Below, in pieces: positions 42,883-51,975 of a stretch of 64,000 nucleotides of DNA. Under the pieces are notes generated by a model. The model was not told where the DNA came from. It worked only from the letters and a program-made list of their open reading frames with translations, and searched no databases. This DNA comes from Nocardia sp. CC227C. GTDB taxonomy: Bacteria; Actinomycetota; Actinomycetes; Mycobacteriales; Mycobacteriaceae. The translations under genes and the position numbers were made by a program. Position 1 is the stretch's first letter, and each line of letters opens with the position of its first letter. The stretch is taken from positions 1-64,000 of the forward strand of contig NZ_JASITE010000004.1 in assembly GCF_030767025.1 (NCBI RefSeq), in the 5' to 3' direction.

Positions 42883-45414
42883 TTACAGATCCGCGATGGC
42901 CGCCAGCGGCGGCGTGCGGGCCGCGCGCACCGCGGGCCACAGCGCCGCCAGCACGCCGACCACGCCCGAGGCGATGAGCATGCCCACGATCTGCCCCCAC
43001 GGCACCGCGATGGTCCCCAGGCCGAGATCCTGCAGGGTGCGCAGGAATCCGATGCCGAGCCCCAGGCCGAGGATGACACCGACCACCGCGCCGAAGATGG
43101 CGATCAGCATGGACTCCAGGTAAATCGAGCGCCGCACCTGCTGTCGCTGCATACCGACCGCGCGCAGCATGCCGATCTCGCGGCGGCGTTCCACCACCGA
43201 CAGCGCCAGGGTGTTGACGATGCCGAGAATGGCGATCACCACCGCCAGGGCCAGTAGCCCGTAGAGGATGGCCAGCATGGTGTCGATCTGACGCCCCTGC
43301 ACACCCTTGAAGTCCTCCCGGTCCATCACCTGGACGTTGCCGTACTTCTCGGTGGCCTGCTCCAGACCGGTGCGCAGCGTGGCGATATCGGTACCGGGCG
43401 CGGCCACGACCGCCACCATGAAGCTGCTGCGGAAGCTGGTCGGCACCGTCTGCTCGTACAGCGACATGGGCGCGACCAGCGCCTGCAGCAGCTGGGTGTC
43501 CGCGTAGATGCCCGCCACCTCGACCTGGTATTTCTTCCCGTCCACGCCGGATACCTCGACGGTCTGCCCGGCCCGCCAACCATTGTCGGAGGCAAGGGTT
43601 TCCGAGGCGAGGATCTGGTCGTCCCCGAGGGAGCCGCTGCCCTGCTGGATGTCGTAGGACAGCACGCGGTCCAACGGCCCCTCCGGCACCGTGCCGAAAA
43701 CCTGTTCACCGCCGACCTTCAGGGCGAGACCGTGGAACGCCACCGCTTCCTCGACGCCGGGCACGGCCTTCACCTCGTCGGTGGCCTGCAACGGCACACC
43801 GATGAGTGCGCCGGGCGGCCCCGACAGCATGTAGTCGGCCTTGACGCCCTTGTCCACGAGGTCCCCGACGCTGGCCTTGGCCGAAGCACCGAGCATGCCG
43901 ATGGCCGAGACCAGCATCAGCCCCAGGGTGAGCGCGAAGGCGGTGGCCGCGGTGCGGCGCGGATTGCGAATGGCGTTGTTGCGCGCCATCCGTCCGACCG
44001 GACCGAACGGCCGCACCAGCACCCCGAGCCCCGCCAGCACCGGGCGCGACAGCGCGGGCGAGGCGAAGAGCACCGCGAGAATCAGTGCGGCCGCGCCGAT
44101 TCCGACGGTGGCGGCGGCATTGCCGCCGGTGTTCTGTGCACCCAGCACCACCAGTGCCACGCCGATCACCGCCAGCACCGCACCCGCGATGGTGCGCAGC
44201 CGCAGCGATTCGGAGTGCGAGGCGAACTCCTCGCGCATGGCCTCCACCGGCGGCACCCGGGCGGCGCGACTCGCGGGCGCGTAGGCGCTCACCACCGTCA
44301 CGACCACGCCGAGCACCAGCGCCACCGCCACCGTGCGCGGCAGCACTGCCATGGCCCCGGTGGGCAGCCCCAGATCGAAGGCGTTGAGCAACGCCGCCAG
44401 CCCATAGGCGAGACCGATGCCGGCCGCGAGACCCAGTGCGCTGCCGACCAATCCGACGATCAGCGCCTCACCGACGACCGAGCGGCCCACCTGTCCGCGG
44501 CTCGCGCCCACCGCGCGCAGCAGCGCCAGTTCCCGCAGGCGTTGGGCGACCAGCATGGAGAAGGTGTTGTAGATGATGAAGGTGCCGACGATCAGTGCGA
44601 TGGCGCCGAAGGCGAGCAGGAAGTAATTGATGAACTTGAGCGCGTCACCGAGCTGCTGCTTCATGTCCTCGCGGACCTCGTCACCGCTCTGCACCTTGTA
44701 ATCGGGGAAAGCCGTGACGATTTCGGAGCGCAACCGGTCCGGGTCGGTCCCGGACCGCGCCGCGATGTCCAGATAGGCCACATGCTCGCCGTCGGTGAAC
44801 AGCCGCATGGCCTCGTCGTAGTCGAACTGCAGGCCGATGAAGCCGCCGGTCGCACCACCGCCGTCGAGTTGGTAGATACCCGAGATGGTTACGGGCACAT
44901 TGCCCTTCGCTGGCGTGACCACCGTGACCGGATCGCCCACCCGCAGTCCGGCGCGGTCCGCGCCACCCTGGTTGACGGCGACCTGCCCGGGTTCGGAGGG
45001 CGGTCCGCCGTCGACGAACCGCTGCGGTTCGGCCACCGCCCGTTCCGGCGGCAGGTACGCCTCGCCGATGGTCGGCGCACCCCCGGTCTGGACCACCTTG
45101 CCGTCCTTCAGCAGGGTGACCGGTCCGTTGGCGCCCGGAGCCACGGTGCGCACCCCGTCCATGGCGGTGACCTTGTCGACCAGGGTGAGCGGTACCCCGA
45201 TGGACTGCTGGTCCTCCGGGCTGATCCGGACGTCCACGCCCCTGGCCTGATTGGCGAAGATATTGTCGAACGTGCGCTGGAGGGTGTCGGTGAAGACGAA
45301 AGACCCCGCGATGAAGGCGGTTCCGAGCACCACCGACAGCACGGTGAGCACCAAGCGCACCTTGTGCGCGGCGAGATTGCGCAAGGCGACCTTGCGCATG
45401 GGGCTGCCGGACAT
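42883..45414 (-). CDS. FtsX-like (MacB-type) ABC transporter permease
   Basis: Membrane subunit of an exporter or extractor, 843 aa with two FtsX cores. Topology: N-terminal TM (VRLVLTVLSVVLGTAFIAGSF), large outer domain, three TM (about residues 260-400, ending GVVVTVVSAYAPASRAARV), a central pair of TM helices, a second MacB-like start (NPRRTAATAFALTLGLMLVS), a second outer domain and three TM at the end. The C-terminus AVRAARTPPLAAIADL is the usual coupling motif. ATG 45414 overlaps the ATPase stop (TGATG). Its cargo is not known. Confidence 0.9.
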   Translation of the reverse strand: MSGSPMRKVALRNLAAHKVRLVLTVLSVVLGTAFIAGSFVFTDTLQRTFDNIFANQARGVDVRISPEDQQSIGVPLTLVDKVTAMDGVRTVAPGANGPVTLLKDGKVVQTGGAPTIGEAYLPPERAVAEPQRFVDGGPPSEPGQVAVNQGGADRAGLRVGDPVTVVTPAKGNVPVTISGIYQLDGGGATGGFIGLQFDYDEAMRLFTDGEHVAYLDIAARSGTDPDRLRSEIVTAFPDYKVQSGDEVREDMKQQLGDALKFINYFLLAFGAIALIVGTFIIYNTFSMLVAQRLRELALLRAVGASRGQVGRSVVGEALIVGLVGSALGLAAGIGLAYGLAALLNAFDLGLPTGAMAVLPRTVAVALVLGVVVTVVSAYAPASRAARVPPVEAMREEFASHSESLRLRTIAGAVLAVIGVALVVLGAQNTGGNAAATVGIGAAALILAVLFASPALSRPVLAGLGVLVRPFGPVGRMARNNAIRNPRRTAATAFALTLGLMLVSAIGMLGASAKASVGDLVDKGVKADYMLSGPPGALIGVPLQATDEVKAVPGVEEAVAFHGLALKVGGEQVFGTVPEGPLDRVLSYDIQQGSGSLGDDQILASETLASDNGWRAGQTVEVSGVDGKKYQVEVAGIYADTQLLQALVAPMSLYEQTVPTSFRSSFMVAVVAAPGTDIATLRTGLEQATEKYGNVQVMDREDFKGVQGRQIDTMLAILYGLLALAVVIAILGIVNTLALSVVERRREIGMLRAVGMQRQQVRRSIYLESMLIAIFGAVVGVILGLGLGIGFLRTLQDLGLGTIAVPWGQIVGMLIASGVVGVLAALWPAVRAARTPPLAAIADL

Positions 45415-46190
45415 CAGATCGTCTCCAGGGACTTGATCTTGTCGAGGACGGAATCGGCGGTGGGGTCGCGCAATTCGTCGACGATCCGGCCATCGGCCAG
45501 GAACACGACGCGATCGGCGAAGGAGGCGGTGCGCGGATCGTGGGTGACGATCACGACGGTCTGGTCGAATTCGTCCACCGCCGCCCGCAGGATCGACAGC
45601 ACCTCACCCGAGGAGTGCGAATCCAGGTTGCCGGTCGGCTCGTCGCCGAAGATGATGTCCGGCTTGCCCGCCAGCGCGCGGGCGCACGCCACGCGCTGTT
45701 GCTGGCCGCCCGACAGTTCGGCGGGCCGATGCCCGAGCCGGTCGGTGAGGCCGAGGCGCTTGACCACCGTGGCGAGCCACTCCTCATCGCCCTTGCGGCC
45801 CGCGATATCCAGCGGCAGGGTGATGTTCTCCATGGCGGTGAGGGTGGGCACCAGATTGAACGCCTGGAAGACGAACCCGATGCGGTCGCGGCGCAGGCTG
45901 GTCATCTGCTTGTCGGAGAGGGTGGTGAGGTCGGTGTCACCGATGTGCACGGTGCCCGCCGTGGCCGAGTCGAGACCGGCCAGGCAGTGCATGAGGGTGG
46001 ACTTGCCCGAACCGGACGGGCCCATGATCGCTGTGAATTCCCCCCTGGCGAACTCCGCCGACACTCCGTCTAGCGCCTTGACCTGCGTGTCACCGGAACC
46101 GTAGAGCTTCACCAGGTCGGTCGCGCGGGCGGCGACCGAGGCGGGGGCCGACTTGTCGAGGGCGACGGAAGCCGAGGCGTCTGAAGTCAT
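45414..46190 (-). CDS. ABC transporter ATP-binding protein (MacB/LolD type)
   Basis: ATPase of the exporter encoded with the FtsX-like permease, 258 aa from ATG 46190. It has Walker A MGPSGSGKSTLMH, Q-loop FVFQAFNLVPTL, signature LSGGQQQRVACARAL, Walker B IIFGDEPTGNLD and H-loop VTHDP. The upstream in-frame extension to 46247 has no family similarity. The two genes form an operon lying between two Ser/Thr kinase genes, which suggests phosphorylation control. Confidence 0.92.
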   Translation of the reverse strand: MTSDASASVALDKSAPASVAARATDLVKLYGSGDTQVKALDGVSAEFARGEFTAIMGPSGSGKSTLMHCLAGLDSATAGTVHIGDTDLTTLSDKQMTSLRRDRIGFVFQAFNLVPTLTAMENITLPLDIAGRKGDEEWLATVVKRLGLTDRLGHRPAELSGGQQQRVACARALAGKPDIIFGDEPTGNLDSHSSGEVLSILRAAVDEFDQTVVIVTHDPRTASFADRVVFLADGRIVDELRDPTADSVLDKIKSLETI

Positions 46191-46310
46191 GGTGTCCAGT
46201 GTGTCGAGGATCGCGACCGGACGCCATCGGGGAACACCCGGAAACACGCACCCTCAGGGAATTCACAAAAGCCCACGACGACGAGTGGATCGCGGCGTTC
46301 GCGCAAGCCG

Positions 46311-48059
46311 TCAGTTCAGGGGGGCGGACCGCCACCAGGCCAATACCTCGTCCAGCGTGCCCACGATGCCGTCGGTGTACATGAGGTACTGGGTGCGGTT
46401 GTCGTCACCGGTGAACACCGTGACCATGCGCGGGCGATTGCCGCCGAACTGGTAGTTGGTGTACGTCTTGCCGCCATTGGTGTCGGTGGTCCGCTGGTCG
46501 GGCGCGAGGGCGGCGACCACGGCCTGCGCCTCGGCCGCCGTGGAGTAGGCGTAGAGACGGTAGAACGGGTCGGCGTTGTCCGCGCCGCCGAAGCAGCGCC
46601 ACTGCACCGCCCAGGTCATGAAGTCGGGTTCGCCCTCGGTCTTCTCCGGCGGGCTGCTCGGATCGGCCAGGTAGCAGGTGGCGCCGTTGTAGCCAACGTC
46701 TCCGGTGGTGCCGGCGGGCACCATGCTCGGGAATTCGGCGGTCAGCGACTGCGCGTCCACCGCTCGGTCGGCCACCACGGTGGTGGTCGCCGCGGTCGTG
46801 GTCGTGGTCGTGGTGTCACCCGCGGTGGTGGTCGTGCCGCTGTCGCTCGCCGCGACGATCACCACCACGGCGACGATCAGCAGCAGGACCACGCCCACGA
46901 TGGCCGCGATGATGAGCCCGGCATTGGATTTGCCCTGCGGCGGCGGACCGTGGAAGCCCTGCGGCGGCAGCGCCCCGGGACCCGTGAACTGCTGTCCGGG
47001 GAAGGAGGGCGGCGGGGTGTACCCCGGCTGCGCGAACTGGTTGGTCTGGCGGGGCGCGGTGTAGCTCGGCTGCGACGGCGGGGTCAGGGTGCCCGCCGCG
47101 GTGCCGGTCTGCTGGAACGGAGTGGGCGGGGCCGTCGCGGTGGGCGGTTGCGTTGGCGGTCGCAACTGCTGGAGCAGCTGCGGCGGGGCGGTGTTCGAAC
47201 TCGCCAGCGGCACGCCGGACGCACTCGGCGAAGCCAGCGCGCGGCGAGCGGCGGCGGCGAACTCGGCGCAGCTGTCGAAGCGTTCGTCGGCACGTTTGGC
47301 CATGGCCTTGTGCAGCACCATGTCCAGGGCGGGCGGCAGGCCGGGGCGCGCGGTGCTCAGCGGCGGCGGCGGATTCTGCAGATGGCCCTGGATGACGGCG
47401 GCGGGATTGGTGGCCGCGAATGGACCCGTACCGGTGAGCAGCCAGAACAGGCTGCACGCGAGGGAGTACTGATCGGAGCGACCGTCCAGCGCGGAGCCGG
47501 TCAGCTGTTCCGGCGAGGCGTAGGCCAGGGTGGCGGTGAACGTCCCGGTCTGGGTGAGATGGCCGGTGTCGTCGCGCAGCCGGGCGATGCCGAAATCGGT
47601 GAGATAGACCCGCTCGCCCTTACCGCCGGTGGCGCGGGCGAGCAGGATGTTCGCCGGTTTCACATCGCGGTGCAGGACGCCGTTGCGGTGCGCGTAGTCG
47701 AGCGCGTCGGCGGTCTCGGCCACGATCTGCACGGCCCGCTCCGGGGGGAGGGTGCGGGCGTCCACATTGGCGGCGTCCACGCCGTCGATGTACTGCATGG
47801 AGATCCACAGCTGCTCGTCGTCCATGCCCCGGTCGTAGACGGTGACGATATTGGGGTGGTCGAGCTGGGCGACCAGGTCGGCCTCGCGCTCGAAGCGGGC
47901 GCGCACCTCCTTGTCGAACACCATCTCCCGGTTCAACAGCTTGAGCGCGGTCAGCCGGGGCAGGCGCGGGTGTTTGGCCAGATACACCGAGCCCATGCCC
48001 CCGCGGCCCAGCTGGCGCTCGATGACATAGCCGGCGAAAACGTCACCGCTGGACAGCAT
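46311..48059 (-). CDS. Ser/Thr protein kinase with extracytoplasmic sensor domain
   Basis: Paralogue of the kinase at 41225, 582 aa. The first 270 residues are close to that kinase: GRGGMGSV, HRDVKPAN, DFGIARL, SPEQLTG. A Pro/Gln/Thr linker leads to a TM near 375-398 (AGLIIAAIVGVVLLLIVAVVVIV). Outside is a Thr-rich stalk (TTTTTTTAATTT) and a domain of about 150 residues with two cysteines (GATCYLAD, WRCFGG) that may form a disulfide. The ligand is unknown. ATG 48059 follows GGGAACGA. It lies 120 bp upstream of the ABC ATPase and in the same direction, so possibly one transcript. Confidence 0.9.
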   Translation of the reverse strand: MLSSGDVFAGYVIERQLGRGGMGSVYLAKHPRLPRLTALKLLNREMVFDKEVRARFEREADLVAQLDHPNIVTVYDRGMDDEQLWISMQYIDGVDAANVDARTLPPERAVQIVAETADALDYAHRNGVLHRDVKPANILLARATGGKGERVYLTDFGIARLRDDTGHLTQTGTFTATLAYASPEQLTGSALDGRSDQYSLACSLFWLLTGTGPFAATNPAAVIQGHLQNPPPPLSTARPGLPPALDMVLHKAMAKRADERFDSCAEFAAAARRALASPSASGVPLASSNTAPPQLLQQLRPPTQPPTATAPPTPFQQTGTAAGTLTPPSQPSYTAPRQTNQFAQPGYTPPPSFPGQQFTGPGALPPQGFHGPPPQGKSNAGLIIAAIVGVVLLLIVAVVVIVAASDSGTTTTAGDTTTTTTTAATTTVVADRAVDAQSLTAEFPSMVPAGTTGDVGYNGATCYLADPSSPPEKTEGEPDFMTWAVQWRCFGGADNADPFYRLYAYSTAAEAQAVVAALAPDQRTTDTNGGKTYTNYQFGGNRPRMVTVFTGDDNRTQYLMYTDGIVGTLDEVLAWWRSAPLN

Positions 48060-48077
48060 TGCTCGTTCCCACTTCCG

Positions 48078-48137
48078 TATTCAATTGCCCCTCAGCTGCG
48101 CTCCGGGGCGGGTTCGCGGCGCTGGAGGCCGCGAACC
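48078..48137. repeat. Partial third copy (C) of the hairpin element
   Basis: The left half resembles copy A (TTCAATTGCC, GCTCCGG, TTCGCGGCGCTGGAGG) but the centre is lost. Instead it forms its own perfect hairpin, GGTTCGCGGC (48111-48120) and GCCGCGAACC (48128-48137) with a 7-nt loop. It lies between the kinase and endonuclease IV genes, in the 5' region of the kinase. Confidence 0.6.
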
Positions 48138-48249
48138 AGCGTGTGCCGCATCATTGTCTACCACCGAATCGAGCTGACAGGCTGTGTAGTTCTACGGGCT
48201 TATCTTCTGCCGGCCCGCTTACGCAACAGTTATGGATCGCTTGGCATGG

Positions 48250-48272
48250 TTGTCGGTGGGGGTGGATACGCT
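48250..48272 (+). promoter_or_regulatory. PafBC-type (RecA-independent) DNA-damage promoter
   Basis: TTGTCGGTG (48250-48258), eight bases, then TACGCT (48267-48272) fits the mycobacterial RecA_NDp consensus tTGTCRgtg-N8-TAnnnT at every fixed position. The -10 box ends 6 nt before the endonuclease IV ATG, so the message would be leaderless. Confidence 0.7.
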
Positions 48273-48278
48273 GGCCTC

Positions 48279-49049
48279 ATGCGTCTAGGAGCACACGTGC
48301 GGATGGACAGCGACCCCATCGGCTTCGGCGAGAAGCTGGGGGCCGATGTCATCCAGATGTTCGTGGTGGACCCGCAGGGCTGGGAGAAGCCGACACCGCA
48401 TCCGCGCACCGATGAGATCAAGGCCAGCCCGATCGAGGTGGTGGTGCACTCCTCGTACCAGATCAATGTGGCCAGCGTGAACAACCGGCTACGCATGCCG
48501 TCGCGCAACGCGGTGGCGCAGCAGGCGAAGGCGGCCGCGGAGCTCGGCGCGTTCGGACTGGTGGTGCACGGCGGCCACGTGCGCTCCGACGCCGAAATGG
48601 CCGAGGGGATCGTCAACTGGCGCAAACTGTTCCAGCGCCAGGCGGACAAGGGCGGCTTCGCGGTGCCGATCCTCATCGAGAACACCGCGGGCGGAAACCA
48701 CGCCATGGCCCGGCATTTCGACAATATCGCGCGGCTGTGGGAGGCCGTTGGCGATTACGGCGCGGGCTTCTGCCTCGACACCTGCCATGCCTGGGCGGGC
48801 GGTGAGGAACTGCTCGGCATCGTGGACCGGATCAAGGCCATCACCGGCCGCATCGACCTGGTACACCTCAACTCCTCCCGCGACGCCTTCGACTCCGGGG
48901 CCGACCGGCACGCCAACCTCGCCGACGGCACCATCGACCCGCAACTGCTGGTGGAGGTGTGCCGGGCCGTGGATGCGCCGATCGTGCTGGAGACCCCGGC
49001 CGAAGGCGTCGCCGACGACCTCGCCTACCTGCGCGAACAGGTCGGCTAG
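48279..49049 (+). CDS. nfo: Endonuclease IV (AP endonuclease, Nfo/End)
   Basis: Base-excision-repair nuclease cutting 5' to abasic sites, 256 aa, trinuclear-zinc TIM barrel. Metal-site motifs in order: VVHSSYQINVAS, LVVHGGHV, ILIENTAGG (Glu), FCLDTCHAWAGG (Asp and His), LVHLNSSRD, GADRHANLADG (Asp and His) and VLETP (Glu). ATG 48279 is given by the leaderless promoter just upstream. A stem-loop follows the stop. Expression should rise with DNA damage if the promoter assignment is right. Confidence 0.93.
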   Translation: MRLGAHVRMDSDPIGFGEKLGADVIQMFVVDPQGWEKPTPHPRTDEIKASPIEVVVHSSYQINVASVNNRLRMPSRNAVAQQAKAAAELGAFGLVVHGGHVRSDAEMAEGIVNWRKLFQRQADKGGFAVPILIENTAGGNHAMARHFDNIARLWEAVGDYGAGFCLDTCHAWAGGEELLGIVDRIKAITGRIDLVHLNSSRDAFDSGADRHANLADGTIDPQLLVEVCRAVDAPIVLETPAEGVADDLAYLREQVG

Positions 49050-49063
49050 GACCCGGGCCAGCC

Positions 49064-49104
49064 GCCGGTCGCGCGGGCAACCCACACCGGGGCCGGCGAC
49101 CGGC
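49064..49104 (+). terminator. Stem-loop after endonuclease IV gene
   Basis: Perfect 9-bp arms GCCGGTCGC (49064-49072) and GCGACCGGC (49096-49104), loop 23 nt, 15 bp after the stop. Confidence 0.5.
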
Positions 49105-49309
49105 AACGCGGCATCGGCCACGGGCTGACGCGAGACCGATTCGCTGGCCGGACGTCAAGTCCGGTCGGGCGTCCGCGACCGGGCTCGCACCGGACCTACC
49201 ACATTCGAGCGGTTCAATACCGACCGGTTGCGGCGGATCATTCGCCAACTCGCGCCGATCGCCGCCGACGCGGGGCGGGCATGCGGTCGACGGCTCTAGA
49301 GTTCACGGT

Positions 49310-50527
49310 GTGACGATGGAGATTCGGCCGCTCGACGGCGTGCGGGTGCTGGAGTTGGGGAACTACGTCGCGGCGCCGACCGCCGGGCGGATCCTCGGGG
49401 ACTTCGGGGCCGAGGTGATCAAGGTGGAGCGCCCCAAGACCGGGGACGAGCTGCGGAATTGGCGACTGTACGGCGGCGACACCTCGATGCTGTACCGGAC
49501 CGTCAACCGGAACAAGAAGTCGATCACGCTGGATTTGCGGACCGAGGCGGGGCGGCGGATCGTGCTGGAGCTCATCGAGCGGTGCGATGTGCTGCTGGAG
49601 AACTTCCGGCCCGGCATGCTGGAGAAGTGGGGGCTGGGGCCGGAGGTGCTGACCGCGGCCAATCCCAAGCTGGTGATCACGCGGATCTCGGCGTACGGGC
49701 AGACCGGCCCGCTCGCGCAGCGTCCGGGTTTCGCCGCCGTCGCCGAGGCGGTGGGGGGTTTGCGCGAACTCGTGGGCGACCCGGATCGCCCGCCGGTGCG
49801 CGTCGGCGTCTCCATCGGCGATTCCATCGCGGGCATCTACGCCGCCTTCGGCACCGTCATGGCGCTGTTCCAGCGCGAACGAGTCGAGCGGGTTCCCTTG
49901 GAGCAGCGGATCATCGACGTCGCGCTCAACGAGTCGATCCTGTCGGTCATGGAATCGCTGGTGCCCGACTACCTCGCCTACGGCATCACCCGCGAACGCG
50001 TCGGCGGGCGCATGGAGGGCATCGCGCCCAGCAACGCCTACCCGTGCTCCGACGGCACCAGCATCATTATCGGCGGCAACGGGGACGCCATCTTCCAGCG
50101 CTACATGCGCGTCATCGACCGGCCCGACCTGGCCGCCGACCCGGAACTCCAGGACAATGCCGGGCGCTGGCAGCACCGCGAACGCCTCGACGCCGCCATT
50201 GCCGAGTGGACGCGGCGGCACACCCGCGACGAGGCGCTGCAGGTGCTCGAACAGGCGGCCATCCCGTGCGGACCCATCTACACCGCCGCCGATCTGGTCG
50301 CCGACGAACAGCTGAAGGCACGCAATATGATTCAGCCCTTCCGGGTGGATGTGGGCGAGCCCGAACCCAAGGAGGTCGGCTTCACCGGCATCGTGCCCGT
50401 GATCGGCGGCGCATCCCTGCCCATCCGGTCGGTCGGCCCCGATCTGGGTGAGCACACCCGAGAGGTGCTGTCGAACCTGCTCGGCATGTCCGACGCCGAA
50501 CTCGACGCGCTGGAGACGGACCGATGA
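49310..50527 (+). CDS. Class III CoA-transferase (CaiB/BaiF family)
   Basis: Moves CoA between carboxylic acids, 405 aa; substrate unknown. It has the N-terminal LDGVRVLELGNYVAAPTAGRILGD, the catalytic Asp region of the family in GGDTSMLYRTVNRNKKSI, LLENFRPGMLEKWGLG and RISAYGQTGP. GTG 49310 lies 7 nt after TAGAGT, indicating a leaderless transcript; ATG 49316 is the alternative. It is coupled by an ATGA overlap to an HMG-CoA-lyase-like gene, suggesting activation of a hydroxy-acid to its CoA ester followed by cleavage. Confidence 0.9.
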   Translation: MTMEIRPLDGVRVLELGNYVAAPTAGRILGDFGAEVIKVERPKTGDELRNWRLYGGDTSMLYRTVNRNKKSITLDLRTEAGRRIVLELIERCDVLLENFRPGMLEKWGLGPEVLTAANPKLVITRISAYGQTGPLAQRPGFAAVAEAVGGLRELVGDPDRPPVRVGVSIGDSIAGIYAAFGTVMALFQRERVERVPLEQRIIDVALNESILSVMESLVPDYLAYGITRERVGGRMEGIAPSNAYPCSDGTSIIIGGNGDAIFQRYMRVIDRPDLAADPELQDNAGRWQHRERLDAAIAEWTRRHTRDEALQVLEQAAIPCGPIYTAADLVADEQLKARNMIQPFRVDVGEPEPKEVGFTGIVPVIGGASLPIRSVGPDLGEHTREVLSNLLGMSDAELDALETDR

Positions 50528-51627
50528 ACCAACACGACGGCTCGACGCAGCTCGGCGGTGCGGCACAGCTCAGCGGTGCGGCGCAACAATCCGGCGACAC
50601 CACGCAGACCCGCGACACGTCACGACAGCCCGGCGGCCCGACGCGGCAGCACGGCGCGACTCAGCGGACCGGGGACGCCGCGCAGCGGACCGGCGAAGCG
50701 CCACAGCACCGCACGATGCCCATACTCCGTGATGTGACCCTGCGCGACGGTCTGCAACTCACCGGCAAAGTCCTCCCCACCGAACACAAGGTGGAGATGG
50801 TGCGACGGCTGCTCACCCTCGGCGTGCCGGAGCTGGAGATCGGCTCCCTCGCCCGGCCGGACCTGGTGCCGCCCATGGCCAACAGCCTGGAGGTGGTGGC
50901 CGCGCTGAGCGCGGAGGAGTTGCGGCGGTGCTGGCTGTGGGTCGCCACCCCGCGGCACGTGGAGAAGGCCGCCGCGGCGGGTGTGCGGAATTTCCAGTAC
51001 TGCTTCTCGGTCTCCGATGCCCACAACCGGGCCAATATCGGCCGTTCGACCGAGGACAGCGTGGCGGCCATGCCCGCCGCCATCCAGTTGGCACGCGAGG
51101 TGGGCGGACGGATTCAGCTCTGCCTCGCAACGGCTTTCACCTGTCCGTTCGACGGGCCGGTGGATCCGGAGCGGGTGCTGTCCATCGCCGCCGATCCGCG
51201 CACCGCGGGCGCGGACGATATCGTGCTCGCCGACACCCTCGGGCAGGCGCATCCCGGGCAGGTGGCCGCCTTGGTCGCGGCCGTGCGCGCCCGCGACGCG
51301 GGGCGGCGCATCGTCTTCCACGGCCACGACACCTGGGGTATGGGCGTGCCGAACTCCCTGGCGGCGGCCGCGGCCGGGGCCGATGTGGTGGACGGGTCGC
51401 TCGGCGGGCTGGGCGGATGCCCGTTCGCGCCGGGGGCGAGCGGCAACACCTCGAGTGAGGATCTGCTGTTCGCGACGCGACCGGACTGGTTCACCCCGCC
51501 GGTTCTCGGCGAGCTGGTGCGGATGTCGGAAGCATTGCTGGCCGAACTCGGCGAGCCCAATCGATCCCGGACGGCCGAGGGCGCGCGGTCGAAGGCGCAG
51601 GCGTTCGAATGGGTTATCCGCGGGTGA
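50524..51627 (+). CDS. Hydroxymethylglutaryl-CoA lyase-like protein
   Basis: DRE-TIM metallolyase that would split a 3-hydroxy-3-methylacyl-CoA into acetyl-CoA and a keto product, 367 aa. Motifs: LRDVTLRDGLQ (metal and catalytic Arg-Asp), ELEIGSLARPD, NFQYCFSVSDAHNRANIGRS, LADTLGQAHPGQV, FHGHDTWGMGVPN (metal His) and GGLGGCPFAPGASGNTSSED with the active-site Cys. Residues 1-64 are a Gln/Thr/Gly-rich low-complexity extension not typical of the family; Met65 at 50716 could be the ancestral start but lacks a good ribosome site. The annotated ATG overlaps the CoA-transferase stop. Confidence 0.9.
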   Translation: MNQHDGSTQLGGAAQLSGAAQQSGDTTQTRDTSRQPGGPTRQHGATQRTGDAAQRTGEAPQHRTMPILRDVTLRDGLQLTGKVLPTEHKVEMVRRLLTLGVPELEIGSLARPDLVPPMANSLEVVAALSAEELRRCWLWVATPRHVEKAAAAGVRNFQYCFSVSDAHNRANIGRSTEDSVAAMPAAIQLAREVGGRIQLCLATAFTCPFDGPVDPERVLSIAADPRTAGADDIVLADTLGQAHPGQVAALVAAVRARDAGRRIVFHGHDTWGMGVPNSLAAAAAGADVVDGSLGGLGGCPFAPGASGNTSSEDLLFATRPDWFTPPVLGELVRMSEALLAELGEPNRSRTAEGARSKAQAFEWVIRG

Positions 51628-51874
51628 AGTCCGCGCGTAGCCGTAACAAAACCAGCCCCGCGGTGCACGCCAGAATCAATCCGGCGACCGTGATTTCGAC
51701 ATGCAGTCCGGCGATTCCGAATCCGGCGCCCACCAGGCCCCCGAGGAATATGAACCAGGCGAGTGCCCGGGCCAGGATCTCGGTCATCCGCTGCGGCCGG
51801 TCCGCCGGGGAATCCGGGGATTCCACGGGCTGCGCGGCCGTGCGCAGCGGGGATGTCGAGGAAGCTCCCATCAT
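51614..51874 (-). CDS. Small two-TM membrane protein, unknown function
   Basis: 86 aa: a polar N-terminus of about 29 residues, then LARALAWFIFLGGLVGAGFGIAG and ITVAGLILACTAGLVLL as two membrane helices, ending with a basic tail. A ribosome site TAGGAG stands just before the ATG pair at 51874/51871. It overlaps the end of the lyase gene by 14 bp on the opposite strand. I do not recognise a family. Confidence 0.7.
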   Translation of the reverse strand: MMGASSTSPLRTAAQPVESPDSPADRPQRMTEILARALAWFIFLGGLVGAGFGIAGLHVEITVAGLILACTAGLVLLRLRADFTRG

Positions 51875-51959
51875 CTACTCCTAGATGACGCCCATGAGTT
51901 CCGCGCTGACGACTTCGTGAACCTGCGCGCGTCCCTCAGCTAATTCCGGGCGTCTCACA

Positions 51960-51975
51960 TGTAACTTTGGTCACA
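51960..51975. promoter_or_regulatory. Weak candidate CRP/GlxR site
   Basis: TGTAA-CTTTGG-TCACA differs from TGTGA-N6-TCACA at one base. It lies 86 bp upstream of the small membrane-protein gene (minus) and 213 bp upstream of the next plus-strand gene. The rest of 51875-52187 shows no gene. Confidence 0.25.

Noticed and set aside
46950..49049. 699-aa protein including endonuclease IV
   Set aside because: The first 443 codons are antisense to the kinase gene; the promoter and family length place the start at 48279.
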